Positions 17,444 to 26,827 of a stretch of 51,329 bases of DNA are shown in pieces (positions within the stretch are counted from its first letter, which is position 1; each line of letters begins with the position of its first letter). The notes under the pieces were generated by a model. It was not told the DNA's origin, searched no databases, and saw nothing but the letters and a program-made list of their open reading frames with translations. Origin of the DNA: JBAZOY01 sp041648505 (lineage in GTDB: Bacteria; Desulfobacterota; Syntrophia; Syntrophales; CG2-30-49-12); the NCBI GenBank assembly GCA_041648505.1, contig JBAZOY010000011.1, positions 1 through 51,329 on the forward strand, read 5' to 3'. Both the position numbers and the translations under genes were made by a program.

Positions 17444-18346
17444 ATGTTATTGCAGTTGCTGTCCTATCTGGCACTCGTAGTTTTCGTCGCGGGTATTCTG
17501 ACTAAAGTTGTTAAGTACTTGAGGATGCCGATCCACTTAAGGTGGGAGCTTTATCCGATCCCTCATGAAAAGGGACGTGAATACGGGGGGTCCTATTTTG
17601 AGGAATTGAACTGGTGGGAGAAGCCTAAAGAAAAAAAATCCCTTATCGGGCAGATGAAGTTTATTGTTCCGGAGATTCTTTTTGTGAAAGGGCTTTACCA
17701 CGATAACAGAAAGCTCTGGTGGGCATCATTTCCCTTCCACTTCGGGATGTACCTGATAATCGGCTGGTTGGCCCTGCTATTAATAGGAGCCCTGCTCAGT
17801 ATTGCCGGTCTGTCCCCGGGAAGCTCATTAGCCGTTCTTTTCCAGTCTCTTGCTATCATTTTGGGTGCCGTCGGTTTCATAGTCGGTACTTTAGGGTGTA
17901 TCGGTTTACTTTTTCTGAGGGTCTTTGACAGCGATCTCCGATCCTTTGCCGCACCCAAAGACTATTTTAACCTGCTGTTTATCCTGTCCATTTTTTTGAC
18001 CGGTTTGCTGGCGTGGTCTTATTCCGACCCTTCGTTTGTAATATTCCGTGATTACCTGAAGGGCTTGATTACCTTCAAACCAGCAACTGTTGAAAGTTCT
18101 TTAGTGCTGGCGAATATAATTCTTCTGTCACTTTTTTGCATGTATATTCCGTTTACGCACATGACGCACTTCTTCGCCAAGTATTTTATGTGGGATAAGG
18201 TCCGCTGGGATGATGAGAGAAACTTACCGGGAAGCGCCATTGAAGCAAAAGTAAATGAGGTCTTAAACTACAGGCAAAACTGGTCAGCGCCCCATATCAA
18301 GTCTGGGAAAACCTGGGCCGAGACCGCTACAGAGGAGGTTGAGTAG
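17444..18346 (+). CDS. NarI/DsrM-like membrane cytochrome b subunit
   Basis: 300 residues with an N-terminal membrane anchor (about 5-25), a charged cytoplasmic stretch and four more hydrophobic segments (about 105-130, 145-170, 180-200, 225-245). Histidines in FPFHFGMYL and TFTHMTHFF-like positions (PFTHMTHFF) are placed as the haem-b ligands of the nitrate-reductase gamma family. Such subunits pass electrons between the quinone pool and a cytoplasmic iron-sulfur partner, here the next gene. AGGAGG lies eight bases before the ATG. Related pairs are DsrMK, TmcCB and HdrED. Which of these pathways it serves cannot be said. Confidence 0.85.
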   Translation: MLLQLLSYLALVVFVAGILTKVVKYLRMPIHLRWELYPIPHEKGREYGGSYFEELNWWEKPKEKKSLIGQMKFIVPEILFVKGLYHDNRKLWWASFPFHFGMYLIIGWLALLLIGALLSIAGLSPGSSLAVLFQSLAIILGAVGFIVGTLGCIGLLFLRVFDSDLRSFAAPKDYFNLLFILSIFLTGLLAWSYSDPSFVIFRDYLKGLITFKPATVESSLVLANIILLSLFCMYIPFTHMTHFFAKYFMWDKVRWDDERNLPGSAIEAKVNEVLNYRQNWSAPHIKSGKTWAETATEEVE

Positions 18347-19957
18347 ATGAAGTCAGAAAAGATAAACCCTAAAGATATCAGCAAGGCATCCGAGCAAATG
18401 ATCGAACTCGATCCGGCAGTTTTCATGAAGTTGCCCTATCCCTACGACAAGGGGGAAGATGAGCCGGCTTTTAAGAGACTTACAGAAGACCAGAGAAACA
18501 AATACGAGGCCTCCCTTGATGGTGTTCTTGCCGTTAGCATACCTAAACCGGCGACAAAAGCAGAAGAGGATGAACTTGTCAGGAAATTCCTCTCCGGTCT
18601 CGAAAAGTTGTTCACAAAGGAAAATAACTGGACGTTCCTCCAGCCTCTCACTCTCTCCCTTGAGTATTGCGCTAAATGTCAGACATGCAACGAGGCCTGT
18701 CCCATATATGTCGCAAGCGGCAAGAAGGACATCTACCGTCCCACTTACAGGTCTGAAGTCCTCCGCATGATAGCGAACAAGTATCTGAAAAAAAACGGGA
18801 AACTCCTGGCAAAATTTACAGGCAACGATATCGACCTCAACTGGACGACGGTAGCGAGGTTAGCCGAACTTGCCTACCGGTGTACCCTGTGCCGGAGGTG
18901 TGCCCAGACCTGCCCGATCGGCGTGGATAATGGTCTGATAACCCACGAGTTGAGAAAACTTTTCAGTCAGGAAATGGGCATAGCCCCGGCGGAACTTCAC
19001 ACCTTAGGTTCCGTTCAGCATCTGAAAAAGGGATCGAGTACCGGCTTGACGCCCGTTGCCTTAAAAGATACCATAGAATTCCTTGAAGATGACATCAAAG
19101 AAAGGACAGGCCTGGATATAAAATTCCCTATAGACAAAGAAGGGGCGGATATACTGCTCCTCCACAATGCCGGGGAGTACCTGGCATGGCCGGAAAATCC
19201 CATGGCTTTTGCGATCATTTTCGAGGCGGCAGGTTTAAACTGGACATTATCCAGTGATCTGGTGGGGTACGATGCCGTCAATTACGGCCTTTGGTATGAT
19301 GATGTCCAACTTTCCAGGGTGGCGGTGAAGCACGCCCAGATCGCAAAGAAGCTTGGCGTAAAAAAGATCGTTATCGGAGAATGCGGTCATGCCCATAAGG
19401 CTATTTCCGTTATTGCCGACCGTGTTATAAACGGGGAGATCAATATCCCGAGAGAAAGTTCCATGACGTTACTGGAAGATCTTGTGAGCAGCGGAAAGCT
19501 CAAGCTCGATCCGAGGAAAAACGATTTTCCCGTCACGCTGCACGATCCCTGCAATATGGTAAGGCTCATGGGTGTGGTGGAGCCACAAAGAAAGATTCTC
19601 CGTAAGATCTGTCCGCAGTTCCGGGAGATGGAGCCCCATGGTGTGAAGAATTACTGCTGCGGCGGCGGAAGTGGGTTCGCCATCATGCCTTCCATGAATT
19701 TTCCCAACTGGCGTTCCGGCATTTCCGGAAGAATGAAATACAAACAGATACTCGATGCTTTTCAAGATGTCATAGATCCCAGTATCAAGAAAATGGTCTG
19801 TGCTCCCTGTTCCAACTGTAAAGGCGCCATTAGGGATATATTTACCTATTACGATGCCTGGAAAAAGTGTAGTATCTCTTACACCGGGCTGGTAGAACTG
19901 ATTGTCAACGCAATGGAAGATATAAAAGAGCCGTACATTGAATGGCCTGAGTTCTAA
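18347..19957 (+). CDS. HdrD/DsrK-like iron-sulfur oxidoreductase (CCG domain)
   Basis: 536 residues. Two 4Fe-4S ferredoxin sets lie near 110-125 (CAKCQTCNEACP) and 178-192 (CTLCRRCAQTCP). The C-terminal half has a cysteine-rich CCG-type region: GECGHAHK near 344, HDPCNMVR near 398, NYCCGGGSG near 435 and CAPCSNCKG near 484, the probable site of a noncubane or catalytic 4Fe-4S cluster. The first CCG repeat is incomplete, as in DsrK. The gene directly follows the cytochrome b subunit, so together they should form a membrane-bound complex moving electrons between menaquinone and a cytoplasmic thiol/disulfide or flavoprotein donor. A role in oxidising reduced ETF during acyl-CoA breakdown is possible, but no etf genes are here. 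Confidence 0.85.
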   Translation: MKSEKINPKDISKASEQMIELDPAVFMKLPYPYDKGEDEPAFKRLTEDQRNKYEASLDGVLAVSIPKPATKAEEDELVRKFLSGLEKLFTKENNWTFLQPLTLSLEYCAKCQTCNEACPIYVASGKKDIYRPTYRSEVLRMIANKYLKKNGKLLAKFTGNDIDLNWTTVARLAELAYRCTLCRRCAQTCPIGVDNGLITHELRKLFSQEMGIAPAELHTLGSVQHLKKGSSTGLTPVALKDTIEFLEDDIKERTGLDIKFPIDKEGADILLLHNAGEYLAWPENPMAFAIIFEAAGLNWTLSSDLVGYDAVNYGLWYDDVQLSRVAVKHAQIAKKLGVKKIVIGECGHAHKAISVIADRVINGEINIPRESSMTLLEDLVSSGKLKLDPRKNDFPVTLHDPCNMVRLMGVVEPQRKILRKICPQFREMEPHGVKNYCCGGGSGFAIMPSMNFPNWRSGISGRMKYKQILDAFQDVIDPSIKKMVCAPCSNCKGAIRDIFTYYDAWKKCSISYTGLVELIVNAMEDIKEPYIEWPEF

Positions 19958-19987
19958 CCGGGCTTGCTGTCCTCCCGGATCGTTTTT
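19958..19987 (+). terminator. Probable terminator after the CCG-domain gene
   Basis: CCGGG at 19958-19962 and CCCGG at 19974-19978 form a short G+C stem, followed after four bases by TTTTT at 19983-19987. It lies between convergent genes. Confidence 0.5.
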
Positions 19988-20010
19988 CTATAAGAAAGGC
20001 GGGATGACAA

Positions 20011-21846
20011 TCAGTATCCCCACAGGGCATCACGAAGCCCTGATGTACGGATAGTCTTTCGGGGAAGGGAAGTGTGAAAAACATCTTCCCTTCCCCATAT
20101 AGTTACTTCTTTTTTTGCCCTTGTAATACCTGTATATATGAGCTCGCGTGTCAGTACAGGCGAGTCCCTGTCAGGTAACAGGAGAAGGATTCTTTCAAAC
20201 TCTGACCCCTGACTTTTATGAACTGTTATGGCATAAGCCGTCTCGTGTTCGGGAAGCCTCAAGGGGGTTAATTTTCTCCACTTACCACCGGCATCGCGAA
20301 AAAAGACATACAGCTCGCCGTTTCGGTCTGGCAGCACGATACCGATATCTCCATTGAACAATTTCAGATTGTAGTCATTGCGGGTAATCATGATCGGACG
20401 GCCACGGTACCAGTCTGTATCACGTTTGATCATGTTTTCCCTGCGGAGAACCTGCTCAACTAAAAGATTCAACGCCGATACGCCAAAGGGTCCCTGTCTT
20501 AAGGCGCATAGGATTCGAAATCTGTCAAACAGATCAAAGATGTATTCAGGACTACCTTCCGAATCAATGGCCTGTAAATAATCATTAAAACCGGTGACAA
20601 ATTTTTTACCAAGCACCGGGACGAGGAGGTCTCGTGAGGGGAGTTCCGACCATTGAATATCACTGTAAATACAGGATTTCAGTAGATCAATGGCATGGAC
20701 GCTATCCCCTCTGTTTACCGCATTGCTGAGATGACCTATCCCACTCTTCTGTCCGAAACGGTAGTTCTTCTGAAGTTGGACAATGCTGTCGCAGATCCCT
20801 TTAGTATCGCTACACTGATATTTGAGCTGGAGGCTATTATCTGTGTATTTGTTTAATTCTTCAGCAAATTCCCGGGAGAAGGTATTAAGAGGATCCCTGC
20901 CGCAGATATCACCGAGGACAGCCCCCGCTTCTACCGAGGCCAGTTGATCCTTGTCTCCTAACAGGAGCAATTTTGCTGTTGGTGGTATTGCCTGGACAAG
21001 CTTGGACATCAGGGGGAGGTCAACCATGGATGCCTCATCCACAATGACCATGTCAACGGGGAGGGGATTCTCGGAATTGTGAAGAAAATAAGGAGAATTC
21101 GTAGCTCCCAGCAGGCGGTGGATGGTAGTTGCCGTTTCGGGGATGGCCGTTTTGATAGATGCGGGACAATTCAGAATTTCCTTGGTCTTTTTAATGGCCT
21201 CCTCAAGACGGGCGGAAGCCTTTCCCGTAGGTGCGGCAAGGGCGATTCGAGGTATATTCCCCTTGCCCTGTTCGATAAAGAGGGACATGATTTTTGCCAC
21301 CGTGGTGGTTTTTCCTGTTCCGGGGCTTCCGGAAATTACAGAGAAGCGGTTCAAGAGTGATGTTGTGGCGGCGATCCTCTGCCAGTCATTGCCCTCATCT
21401 GTAAGAAAAGGGAATAGTCGATCCAGACCGTCTTTCAATAATGGCGCATCAATTTCATCTAAGGATCCTTGCTTCGTAATGCCATCAAAGGTACGATTTC
21501 TGATAAAATCGGCCAGTTTTTTTTCATAGTCCCAGTAACGGTATAAATAGAGACGTGACTGCCCGTCGAGGATGAGGGGCCTGTAATCGCCGGGTTTTCC
21601 AACCACCGGGGCCGCTTCAAGTATCCCGCGCCAGTGAGATAGCCGGGGACAGGTTATGGGGTTGGGGTCTGCCCCGCCATCTGTCAGTACTCTTCCCTCG
21701 ATCGACGATAGATCGAGACAGATATGCCCTTCTCTCGTGCTCCTGCTGACCAGTGCAGCGGCCAGAAAAAGTTCCGGTAAATCACGGCCCGAAAGTTCCG
21801 TCATAAAACGGGCAAAGTGGAGGTCAATTTCAAGAAATGTTTTCAC
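20011..21846 (-). CDS. recD: Exodeoxyribonuclease V alpha subunit RecD
   Basis: 611 residues, the length of proteobacterial RecD and shorter than RecD2. The N terminus IDLHFARFMTEL matches the RecB-interacting domain. Helicase motifs follow: Walker A GSPGTGKTT at 173-181, AAPTGKAS near 204, Walker B VDEASMVD at 269-276, the motif III LLLGDKDQLAS near 296, and the superfamily 1B AITVHKSQGSEF near 557 with a final TRAKK. It is a 5'-3' helicase of the RecBCD repair nuclease. recB and recC are not next to it; the upstream neighbour is a MerR-type gene. Start is a GTG at 21846. Because partners are missing from the window, function depends on a distant recBC. Confidence 0.9.
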   Translation of the reverse strand: MKTFLEIDLHFARFMTELSGRDLPELFLAAALVSRSTREGHICLDLSSIEGRVLTDGGADPNPITCPRLSHWRGILEAAPVVGKPGDYRPLILDGQSRLYLYRYWDYEKKLADFIRNRTFDGITKQGSLDEIDAPLLKDGLDRLFPFLTDEGNDWQRIAATTSLLNRFSVISGSPGTGKTTTVAKIMSLFIEQGKGNIPRIALAAPTGKASARLEEAIKKTKEILNCPASIKTAIPETATTIHRLLGATNSPYFLHNSENPLPVDMVIVDEASMVDLPLMSKLVQAIPPTAKLLLLGDKDQLASVEAGAVLGDICGRDPLNTFSREFAEELNKYTDNSLQLKYQCSDTKGICDSIVQLQKNYRFGQKSGIGHLSNAVNRGDSVHAIDLLKSCIYSDIQWSELPSRDLLVPVLGKKFVTGFNDYLQAIDSEGSPEYIFDLFDRFRILCALRQGPFGVSALNLLVEQVLRRENMIKRDTDWYRGRPIMITRNDYNLKLFNGDIGIVLPDRNGELYVFFRDAGGKWRKLTPLRLPEHETAYAITVHKSQGSEFERILLLLPDRDSPVLTRELIYTGITRAKKEVTIWGREDVFHTSLPRKTIRTSGLRDALWGY

Positions 21847-21889
21847 TCCCTCTACTTCATCCTCAGGTTTCGAAGAAATCGAGCAAGCA

Positions 21890-22222
21890 TTAACTCAGCA
21901 TATCTCTGATTTGCTGCAATTCTTTTTTAATTTTTATTAAACGTTTTCGATCAGGATCCGCTGCGGTCGTTTCTTCTCTCATTTTTAACAATTGTCTTTT
22001 TGCACCGCTTATGGTGAACTGATCCCTGTAGAGGAGATTTTTGACAATTAACAGTTCCCGGACGTCTTTTTTCCGGTAGAGTCGCTGGTCGGACTTTGTA
22101 CGAACAGGTCTTATCGTTTTGAATTCAGATTCCCAGTACCTGATTACATAAGGCTCAACACCAACTATTTCACTGACCTCACCGATACGAAAATATTCTT
22201 TGTCGGGAATCAGTTTGTCCAT
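21890..22222 (-). CDS. MerR-family HTH regulator
   Basis: 110 residues starting at MDKLIPDKEYFRIGEVSEIVGVE. An upstream in-frame extension would add 24 low-complexity residues and run through the preceding hairpins, so it was rejected. The winged-helix motif is seen in RIGEVSEIVGVEPYVIRYWE (about 10-30), followed by RLYRKKDVRELLIVKNLLY and a C-terminal coiled coil. It lacks effector-binding cysteines. Family members of this size in Desulfobacterota are small DNA-binding proteins of unknown target. AGGA stands about ten bases before the ATG. Confidence 0.85.
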   Translation of the reverse strand: MDKLIPDKEYFRIGEVSEIVGVEPYVIRYWESEFKTIRPVRTKSDQRLYRKKDVRELLIVKNLLYRDQFTISGAKRQLLKMREETTAADPDRKRLIKIKKELQQIRDMLS

Positions 22223-22292
22223 ATAAAATCCTATAGTTCCGATTGCTGATGAGATATATGAGGAGAGGGGGGGGCTTCCCCCTTTTCCCTGC

Positions 22293-22317
22293 AAAAACGG
22301 GGAAGGGCAAACCTTCC
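22293..22317 (-). terminator. Intrinsic terminator after radC
   Basis: On the minus strand GGAAGG and CCTTCC pair around a TTTGC loop (plus positions 22301-22317), followed by CCG and five T (22293-22297). A second G-run/C-run hairpin (GGGGGAAGCCCCC) lies just downstream near 22267-22282. It separates radC from the merR-type gene. Confidence 0.65.
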
Positions 22318-22352
22318 TTCTCCCGTTCTAAAATAACTCTACTTTTTACGCA

Positions 22353-23045
22353 TTATTTTGTCCAAATTCCTGTACCCTCCTTCAGGCTAAAATATTTTTC
22401 GTTGCCGATTATTAAATGGTCCAGTAGGTCTATACTCAGGATTTTGCTTACTTCAAGGAGCCTTTCGGTTAATTTGATATCGTCTTTGCTGGGTGAAGGA
22501 TCTCCTGACGGGTGATTGTGGATCAGGATTATAGCTGCCGCATGATGCTCAACGGCAGGGTGGAATACTTCTCTGGGATGGGCAAAGCTGCTATTCAAGG
22601 AGCCGATAGCTATAACCTCATCCCTTATCAGTTTGTTCCTGGTATCAACGTAGAGTCCCCGGAGATGCTCCTGTTGCAATCTGGCCATGTCTTTTGTATA
22701 TTGAAATACTTCCTCCGGTGATCTCAGGAAAACTTCGGCCTGTCTTCCAAACAGTCTTTTACCCAATTCAGAGACGGCTACTACCTGACAGGCCTGGACA
22801 GGAGAAAGTCCCAGAACTTTTTCGATCTTCTCTACATCACCATCGGCAAAAATGGCCTGAGTGCCATATTGGGCCATGATTCTCCGCGCTAGCTCAAGAA
22901 CACCCTCTTTTTTTGTACCCCTTCCCAGTATTACTGCCATAAGCTCATAATTTTTGAGTGCCGATGGTCCGTATCTTCTCAACTTTTCCCTGGGTTTTTC
23001 CTCTTCCGGTAGGTCACGAATATGAAGCACGTAAGATTCATTCAA
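22353..23045 (-). CDS. radC: RadC/JAB-domain protein
   Basis: 230 residues. The N-terminal helix-hairpin-helix half (about 20-100, LREKLRRYGPSALKNYELMA-like start) is followed by a JAB1/MPN+ metalloprotease-like domain whose metal site HNHPSGDPSPSKDD lies near residue 175, with an upstream Glu in IAIGSLNSS. RadC proteins are widespread, and their proposed DNA repair role is unsettled. The start is a TTG at 23045 with GGGGGGTAAG upstream. The gene sits in a housekeeping block with rnc and mtaB. Confidence 0.9.
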   Translation of the reverse strand: MNESYVLHIRDLPEEEKPREKLRRYGPSALKNYELMAVILGRGTKKEGVLELARRIMAQYGTQAIFADGDVEKIEKVLGLSPVQACQVVAVSELGKRLFGRQAEVFLRSPEEVFQYTKDMARLQQEHLRGLYVDTRNKLIRDEVIAIGSLNSSFAHPREVFHPAVEHHAAAIILIHNHPSGDPSPSKDDIKLTERLLEVSKILSIDLLDHLIIGNEKYFSLKEGTGIWTK

Positions 23046-23093
23046 TATCTTACCCCCCGAGTTTTTCGTACCTTAACAAGTAGGTATTCAGGA

Positions 23094-23918
23094 CTAAGCT
23101 AATTCCTGTAAATCTTCACCCTTGTTTTTTTGCAGTTCTTTATAAACTTTTCTTGCCGCATCCTGTTCAGCTTCTTTTTTGCTCTTTCCCGTGCCGTAAG
23201 CATTGATTATATCGCCAATGTACACCCCTATCTTAAAGGTCTTATTATGGTCAGGTCCATATTCACCAAGCAGGACATATCTGGGAGCTTCTTTAAAACA
23301 GTTCTGGCTGATCTCCTGGATAGATGTTTTATAGTCTTTATAAACAAAAATTTTCTCCCCTCTTTCAACCAGGGATTTAATAAGATTCTTGAGGAATTCT
23401 TTTGTCTTTTCCATGTTGGAATCAAGATATACGGCGGCTATAATGGCTTCTAAGGTATTGGCAAGAAGAGAGGTTTTCATCCTGCCACCGGTGCTTTCCT
23501 CTCCCTTGCCGAGGAGGAGGTAATCTCCAACCTTAAACTTTTGGGCCAGATCTGCCAATGGATATTCGTTCACAAGGGAGGCTCTTAGTTTGGAAAGTTG
23601 ACCTTCTGTATAATCGGGAAACCTCTTCATTAAAAGATCAGTGACGAATAGATCAATGACAGCATCGCCCAGGAATTCAAGCCTTTCATTGTCTTTACAT
23701 CCAAGTATCTGATTTTCATGAACAAAGGACCGATGTGTAAGGGCATTATCCAGGAGGCTGATATCGTCGAAGTGGTAGGAGAACATCTGTTCGAAATTTC
23801 TGAGAGCTTTTATTCTCTCTACTGAAAGGCCTCCATCTCTACGTCTGTCAGCGGCAGAAACGGTATTATTATTGCTATCCATGGTATCGTTCTTCCCCTT
23901 AGTATTTCCTTCAGTCAC
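23094..23918 (-). CDS. rnc: Ribonuclease III
   Basis: 274 residues, with about 40 extra residues at the N terminus compared with most RNase III. The catalytic domain has the signature NERLEFLGDAVI near residue 81, with the Glu and Asp metal ligands, and a later GKGEESTGG / ANTLEAIIAAVYLD stretch with the second ligand pair. A double-stranded RNA binding domain fills about 190-262 (YKTSIQEISQ, ending KSKKEAEQDAARKVYKEL). It cuts dsRNA in rRNA and mRNA processing. The start GTG overlaps the stop of mtaB (GTGA) with AAGGAG upstream. The rnc-era neighbourhood is typical of bacteria. Confidence 0.95.
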   Translation of the reverse strand: MTEGNTKGKNDTMDSNNNTVSAADRRRDGGLSVERIKALRNFEQMFSYHFDDISLLDNALTHRSFVHENQILGCKDNERLEFLGDAVIDLFVTDLLMKRFPDYTEGQLSKLRASLVNEYPLADLAQKFKVGDYLLLGKGEESTGGRMKTSLLANTLEAIIAAVYLDSNMEKTKEFLKNLIKSLVERGEKIFVYKDYKTSIQEISQNCFKEAPRYVLLGEYGPDHNKTFKIGVYIGDIINAYGTGKSKKEAEQDAARKVYKELQKNKGEDLQELA

Positions 23919-25237
23919 TGATTATACTCCTTAACATATAACTTTCCATCCCGGGCATAATCGGGAATCACATAAACAATTTGATTGGCAAGGGAAGAAG
24001 AGCCACCGGTGATCACAACAGGGATGTAATTGTCCGAAAGTCCTCTCATAGAACCGGTGCTGTCTTTCCTGGTCTCAATAAGAACAGAAAGTTTTTTACC
24101 TTTTAATGTCTCAGCAAAGATATCTTTCTTATGTTTACCAAGCTCTCTCAATATTGATACACGCCTTTTCTTTTCAGTTTCTGCGACCCGCCTGGATAAT
24201 TTTTCCGCGCGAGTGCCGGCTCGCCCAGAGTAGGGAAATACATGAAGATAAGCAAGGGGAAGTTCTTCGATCAGTCTAACTGTATTGCTGAATTCAGCTT
24301 CTCCTTCCCCGGGGAACCCGACCATAACGTCTAAGCCTATGGCTACATCAGGAATGGCGTAGCATATTTTCCCCAAGAGTCTACTAAAGAACGCGGTATC
24401 ATAATTCCTTCCCATAGAAGTGAGAATCCCATCATCCCCGCTCTGTAGGGGGATATGAAGATGCCGGCAGACGATGTCCGTATCTTTAATAAATGAAATT
24501 ATTTCATCCGTGATCTCCGTGGGTTCTATCGAACTGAGGCGCAATCTCTCTACACACCTCTGTTCCTGAATACACTCCAAAATATGGAGGAGGTTTATCC
24601 GGGGGGTCAAATCATGGCCATAGACCCCCAGATGGATACCTGTCAGAACGACTTCCCGGTGACCAGCCCGGCTAAGTAAGGCAATCTGTTTCATGACCTC
24701 ATCTTCAGGAAGGCTTCTGCTGCGGCCTCGGGCAAAAGGGACGATACAGAAGTTGCAAAAACAGTTACATCCATCCTGAATCTTCAGAAAAGCCCTCGTA
24801 TGTCCGGGAAATTTCGTCACCGCAAGCCGGGACATCTCCCTTGTCCGGCAAATATCCCCGACAAAAATCCTGTTTTTGCTGTTTAATATTTCCCGGAGGA
24901 TGACCGGTATCTTTTCCTTTTCCGCGTTGCCGACGACAGCAGTCACTCCTGGTATGGAGGCGATCTCATCAGGGGCGATCTGGGCATAGCACCCGGTAAC
25001 AATAATGGAGGCTCCAGGGTTTCGCCGGCCGGCCCTTCTGATGAGTTGTCTTGACTGGTAATCCGCCCGTCCGGTAACAGTACACGTATTAATTATATAA
25101 CAATCAGCCTTTTTTGTAAATGGGACGATGGAAAATTCTTCTTTAGGAAGAGCATCGAGAATACCCGCTGATTCACACTGATTGACCTTGCAGCCAAGCG
25201 TTGCTGCTGCTACCTTAATCACAATTTTAACAACCAT
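23915..25237 (-). CDS. mtaB: tRNA threonylcarbamoyladenosine methylthiotransferase MtaB
   Basis: 440 residues with the three domains of a methylthiotransferase. The N-terminal UPF0004 domain has cysteines in TLGCKVNQCES, INTCTVTGRAD and VTGCYAQI. The radical-SAM core has CNCFCNFCIVPFARG near residue 155 as the CxxxCxxC cluster. A C-terminal TRAM-like region is short. TLGCKVNQ and INTCTVT are the MtaB rather than MiaB or RimO form. It adds a methylthio group to t6A37 in tRNAs that read ANN codons. The start ATG is at 25237. The gene lies between era and rnc. Confidence 0.92.
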   Translation of the reverse strand: MVVKIVIKVAAATLGCKVNQCESAGILDALPKEEFSIVPFTKKADCYIINTCTVTGRADYQSRQLIRRAGRRNPGASIIVTGCYAQIAPDEIASIPGVTAVVGNAEKEKIPVILREILNSKNRIFVGDICRTREMSRLAVTKFPGHTRAFLKIQDGCNCFCNFCIVPFARGRSRSLPEDEVMKQIALLSRAGHREVVLTGIHLGVYGHDLTPRINLLHILECIQEQRCVERLRLSSIEPTEITDEIISFIKDTDIVCRHLHIPLQSGDDGILTSMGRNYDTAFFSRLLGKICYAIPDVAIGLDVMVGFPGEGEAEFSNTVRLIEELPLAYLHVFPYSGRAGTRAEKLSRRVAETEKKRRVSILRELGKHKKDIFAETLKGKKLSVLIETRKDSTGSMRGLSDNYIPVVITGGSSSLANQIVYVIPDYARDGKLYVKEYNQ

Positions 25238-25304
25238 TATCCGTTGATCGTTTTCTATTCTTTTTCGTTGAACAGAAAACGGTAGGCGGGGAACTGTTAC
25301 AAAC

Positions 25305-26207
25305 TTAATCCCTGTTCACTCCGTTCTGATAACCAAATTCACGAAGCATTCTTGCATTACGGGTCCAGTCTTTTTTCACCCGGACAAACAATTTGAGATA
25401 AATCCCGGAAGCAAAAAATTTCTCCATGTCCTTTCTGGCCTGGCTACCTATCTCCTTCAGCATGCTCCCTTTTTTACCTATGAGAATTCCTTTCTGGGAG
25501 TCTTTTTCACAATTGATCGTTGCCTGAATACTGATCAGATTTCTCTCTTCATCTTCTTTGAAGGTATCCACAACAACAGCCGTGGCGTATGGTATCTCCT
25601 GATGGGTTAACATGGTTATCTTTTCCCTGATGATCTCTGCTGCAATAAATCGTTCCGAACGATCTGTCATTATATCTTCCGGGAAATACCGGGGCCCCTC
25701 GGGAAGAAGCTTCCAGATTTCACCGAGGAGGGTCTTTACCCCATCACCGGTTAAGGCAGAAAGGGGTATAATATCATTGAACTGAAACAGGTGCCGGAAC
25801 TGATCGATGATGGGCAGGAGTCTATGCTTTTTTACAAGATCAATTTTGTTAATCACGAGAATAACAGGTAATCTTATATCCTGCAGGGATTTTATAATAA
25901 AAAGGTCCTGATGATGAACGTCCTTATTGGCTTCAACAAGCAGAAGAAGCAGATCAGCATTTCTAAAGGTATCTATGGCGGTACCGACCATATACTGATT
26001 CAGCGGTGTTGATGTCTTATGAATCCCCGGTGTGTCAAGGAAGATAAATTGTCCGTCGTTAAGGTTCCTGATGCCCATAATTCTGTTTCTCGTTGTCTGG
26101 GGTTTGGGCGTGACGATGGCAATCTTTTCACCCGTGATATTATTCAGAAGGGTGGACTTCCCCACGTTGGGCCTGCCTATTATACCTATGAAGCCTGATT
26201 TAAACAT
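25305..26207 (-). CDS. era: GTPase Era
   Basis: 300 residues. The GTPase motifs are visible: G1 GRPNVGKST at about 11-19, G2 T in TTRN near 40, G3 DTPGIH near 58, G4 NKID near 120. A C-terminal KH domain follows (about 200-290) with the GKKGSMLKEIGSQARKDME motif. Era binds the 3' end of 16S rRNA and helps 30S assembly. The ATG at 26207 has AAGGTAAG upstream. It is the first gene of the minus-strand housekeeping block; the region before it is a degenerate accessory stretch. Confidence 0.95.
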   Translation of the reverse strand: MFKSGFIGIIGRPNVGKSTLLNNITGEKIAIVTPKPQTTRNRIMGIRNLNDGQFIFLDTPGIHKTSTPLNQYMVGTAIDTFRNADLLLLLVEANKDVHHQDLFIIKSLQDIRLPVILVINKIDLVKKHRLLPIIDQFRHLFQFNDIIPLSALTGDGVKTLLGEIWKLLPEGPRYFPEDIMTDRSERFIAAEIIREKITMLTHQEIPYATAVVVDTFKEDEERNLISIQATINCEKDSQKGILIGKKGSMLKEIGSQARKDMEKFFASGIYLKLFVRVKKDWTRNARMLREFGYQNGVNRD

Positions 26208-26771
26208 AACTTACCTTGTTTGCTGTCAAGAAACTGTTGCTCGTGTTTGCCGTCATATGACCGACCTGTGTAAAGAAAATACGGAAAACAAATCCCATGA
26301 CCATCCGTAATAACTCTGACTACTTAAAGCAGTAGCACTGGCACCTGTTGCAATATAACCCTTATGGTTCAACACTTTTTGAGGAAAAGTGATTCTGCTG
26401 CGGCATAAAACCGAAGATGCATTTTGTCCAAGATCAGAAAAAGCAGCTTAAAATATTTCCCTATCAATTCTATCTACATACCGATAATATATCATGGCAG
26501 GGATAGATGTAAAGGTTAATTTGTTACAGATCCTTAAATAATTATATAAGCTCAATCTTGCAGGGAAATGACTATCACTCGTTTCTTTTAAATCTTGCTT
26601 AATAAAGGTTTGCAAATTTTGCCGGATTGTCATGCTCTCACATTGTCGGCACTCCGTGTTTCACGTCTTATGCAGTTTAAATAACCATCAAGAGAATCTT
26701 TTTCAATCGTACCGCCTGAAACAAAATAGCGGTATCCACCTAAATCCACTCTATTTTACAGCCGAACCGTC

Positions 26772-26801
26772 TTGACATAAAAGAACTCCTTCGACTATAC
26801 T
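26772..26801 (+). promoter_or_regulatory. Sigma-70-type promoter in the degenerate region
   Basis: TTGACA at 26772-26777 and TATACT at 26796-26801 are 18 bases apart. Transcription would start near 26808, immediately before the integrase remnant, and run about 450 bases to the small membrane-protein gene at 27257. Whether it drives anything is not known. Confidence 0.45.
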
Positions 26802-26827
26802 TTACATAACTAAAAGGAAGTTGCTAT

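Noticed and set aside
20011..21846. RecD2-type orphan helicase
   Set aside because: The length of 611 residues and the N terminus fit RecD of RecBCD; RecD2 has a longer N-terminal extension.
22223..22294. Extended N terminus for the merR-type gene
   Set aside because: The extension is low-complexity, overlaps G-run hairpins downstream of radC and would precede a well-placed ATG with a ribosome-binding site.
26339..26352. TGGCACCTGTTGCA looks like a sigma-54 promoter
   Set aside because: GG and GC are only eight bases apart instead of ten, and no gene follows in a sensible distance.
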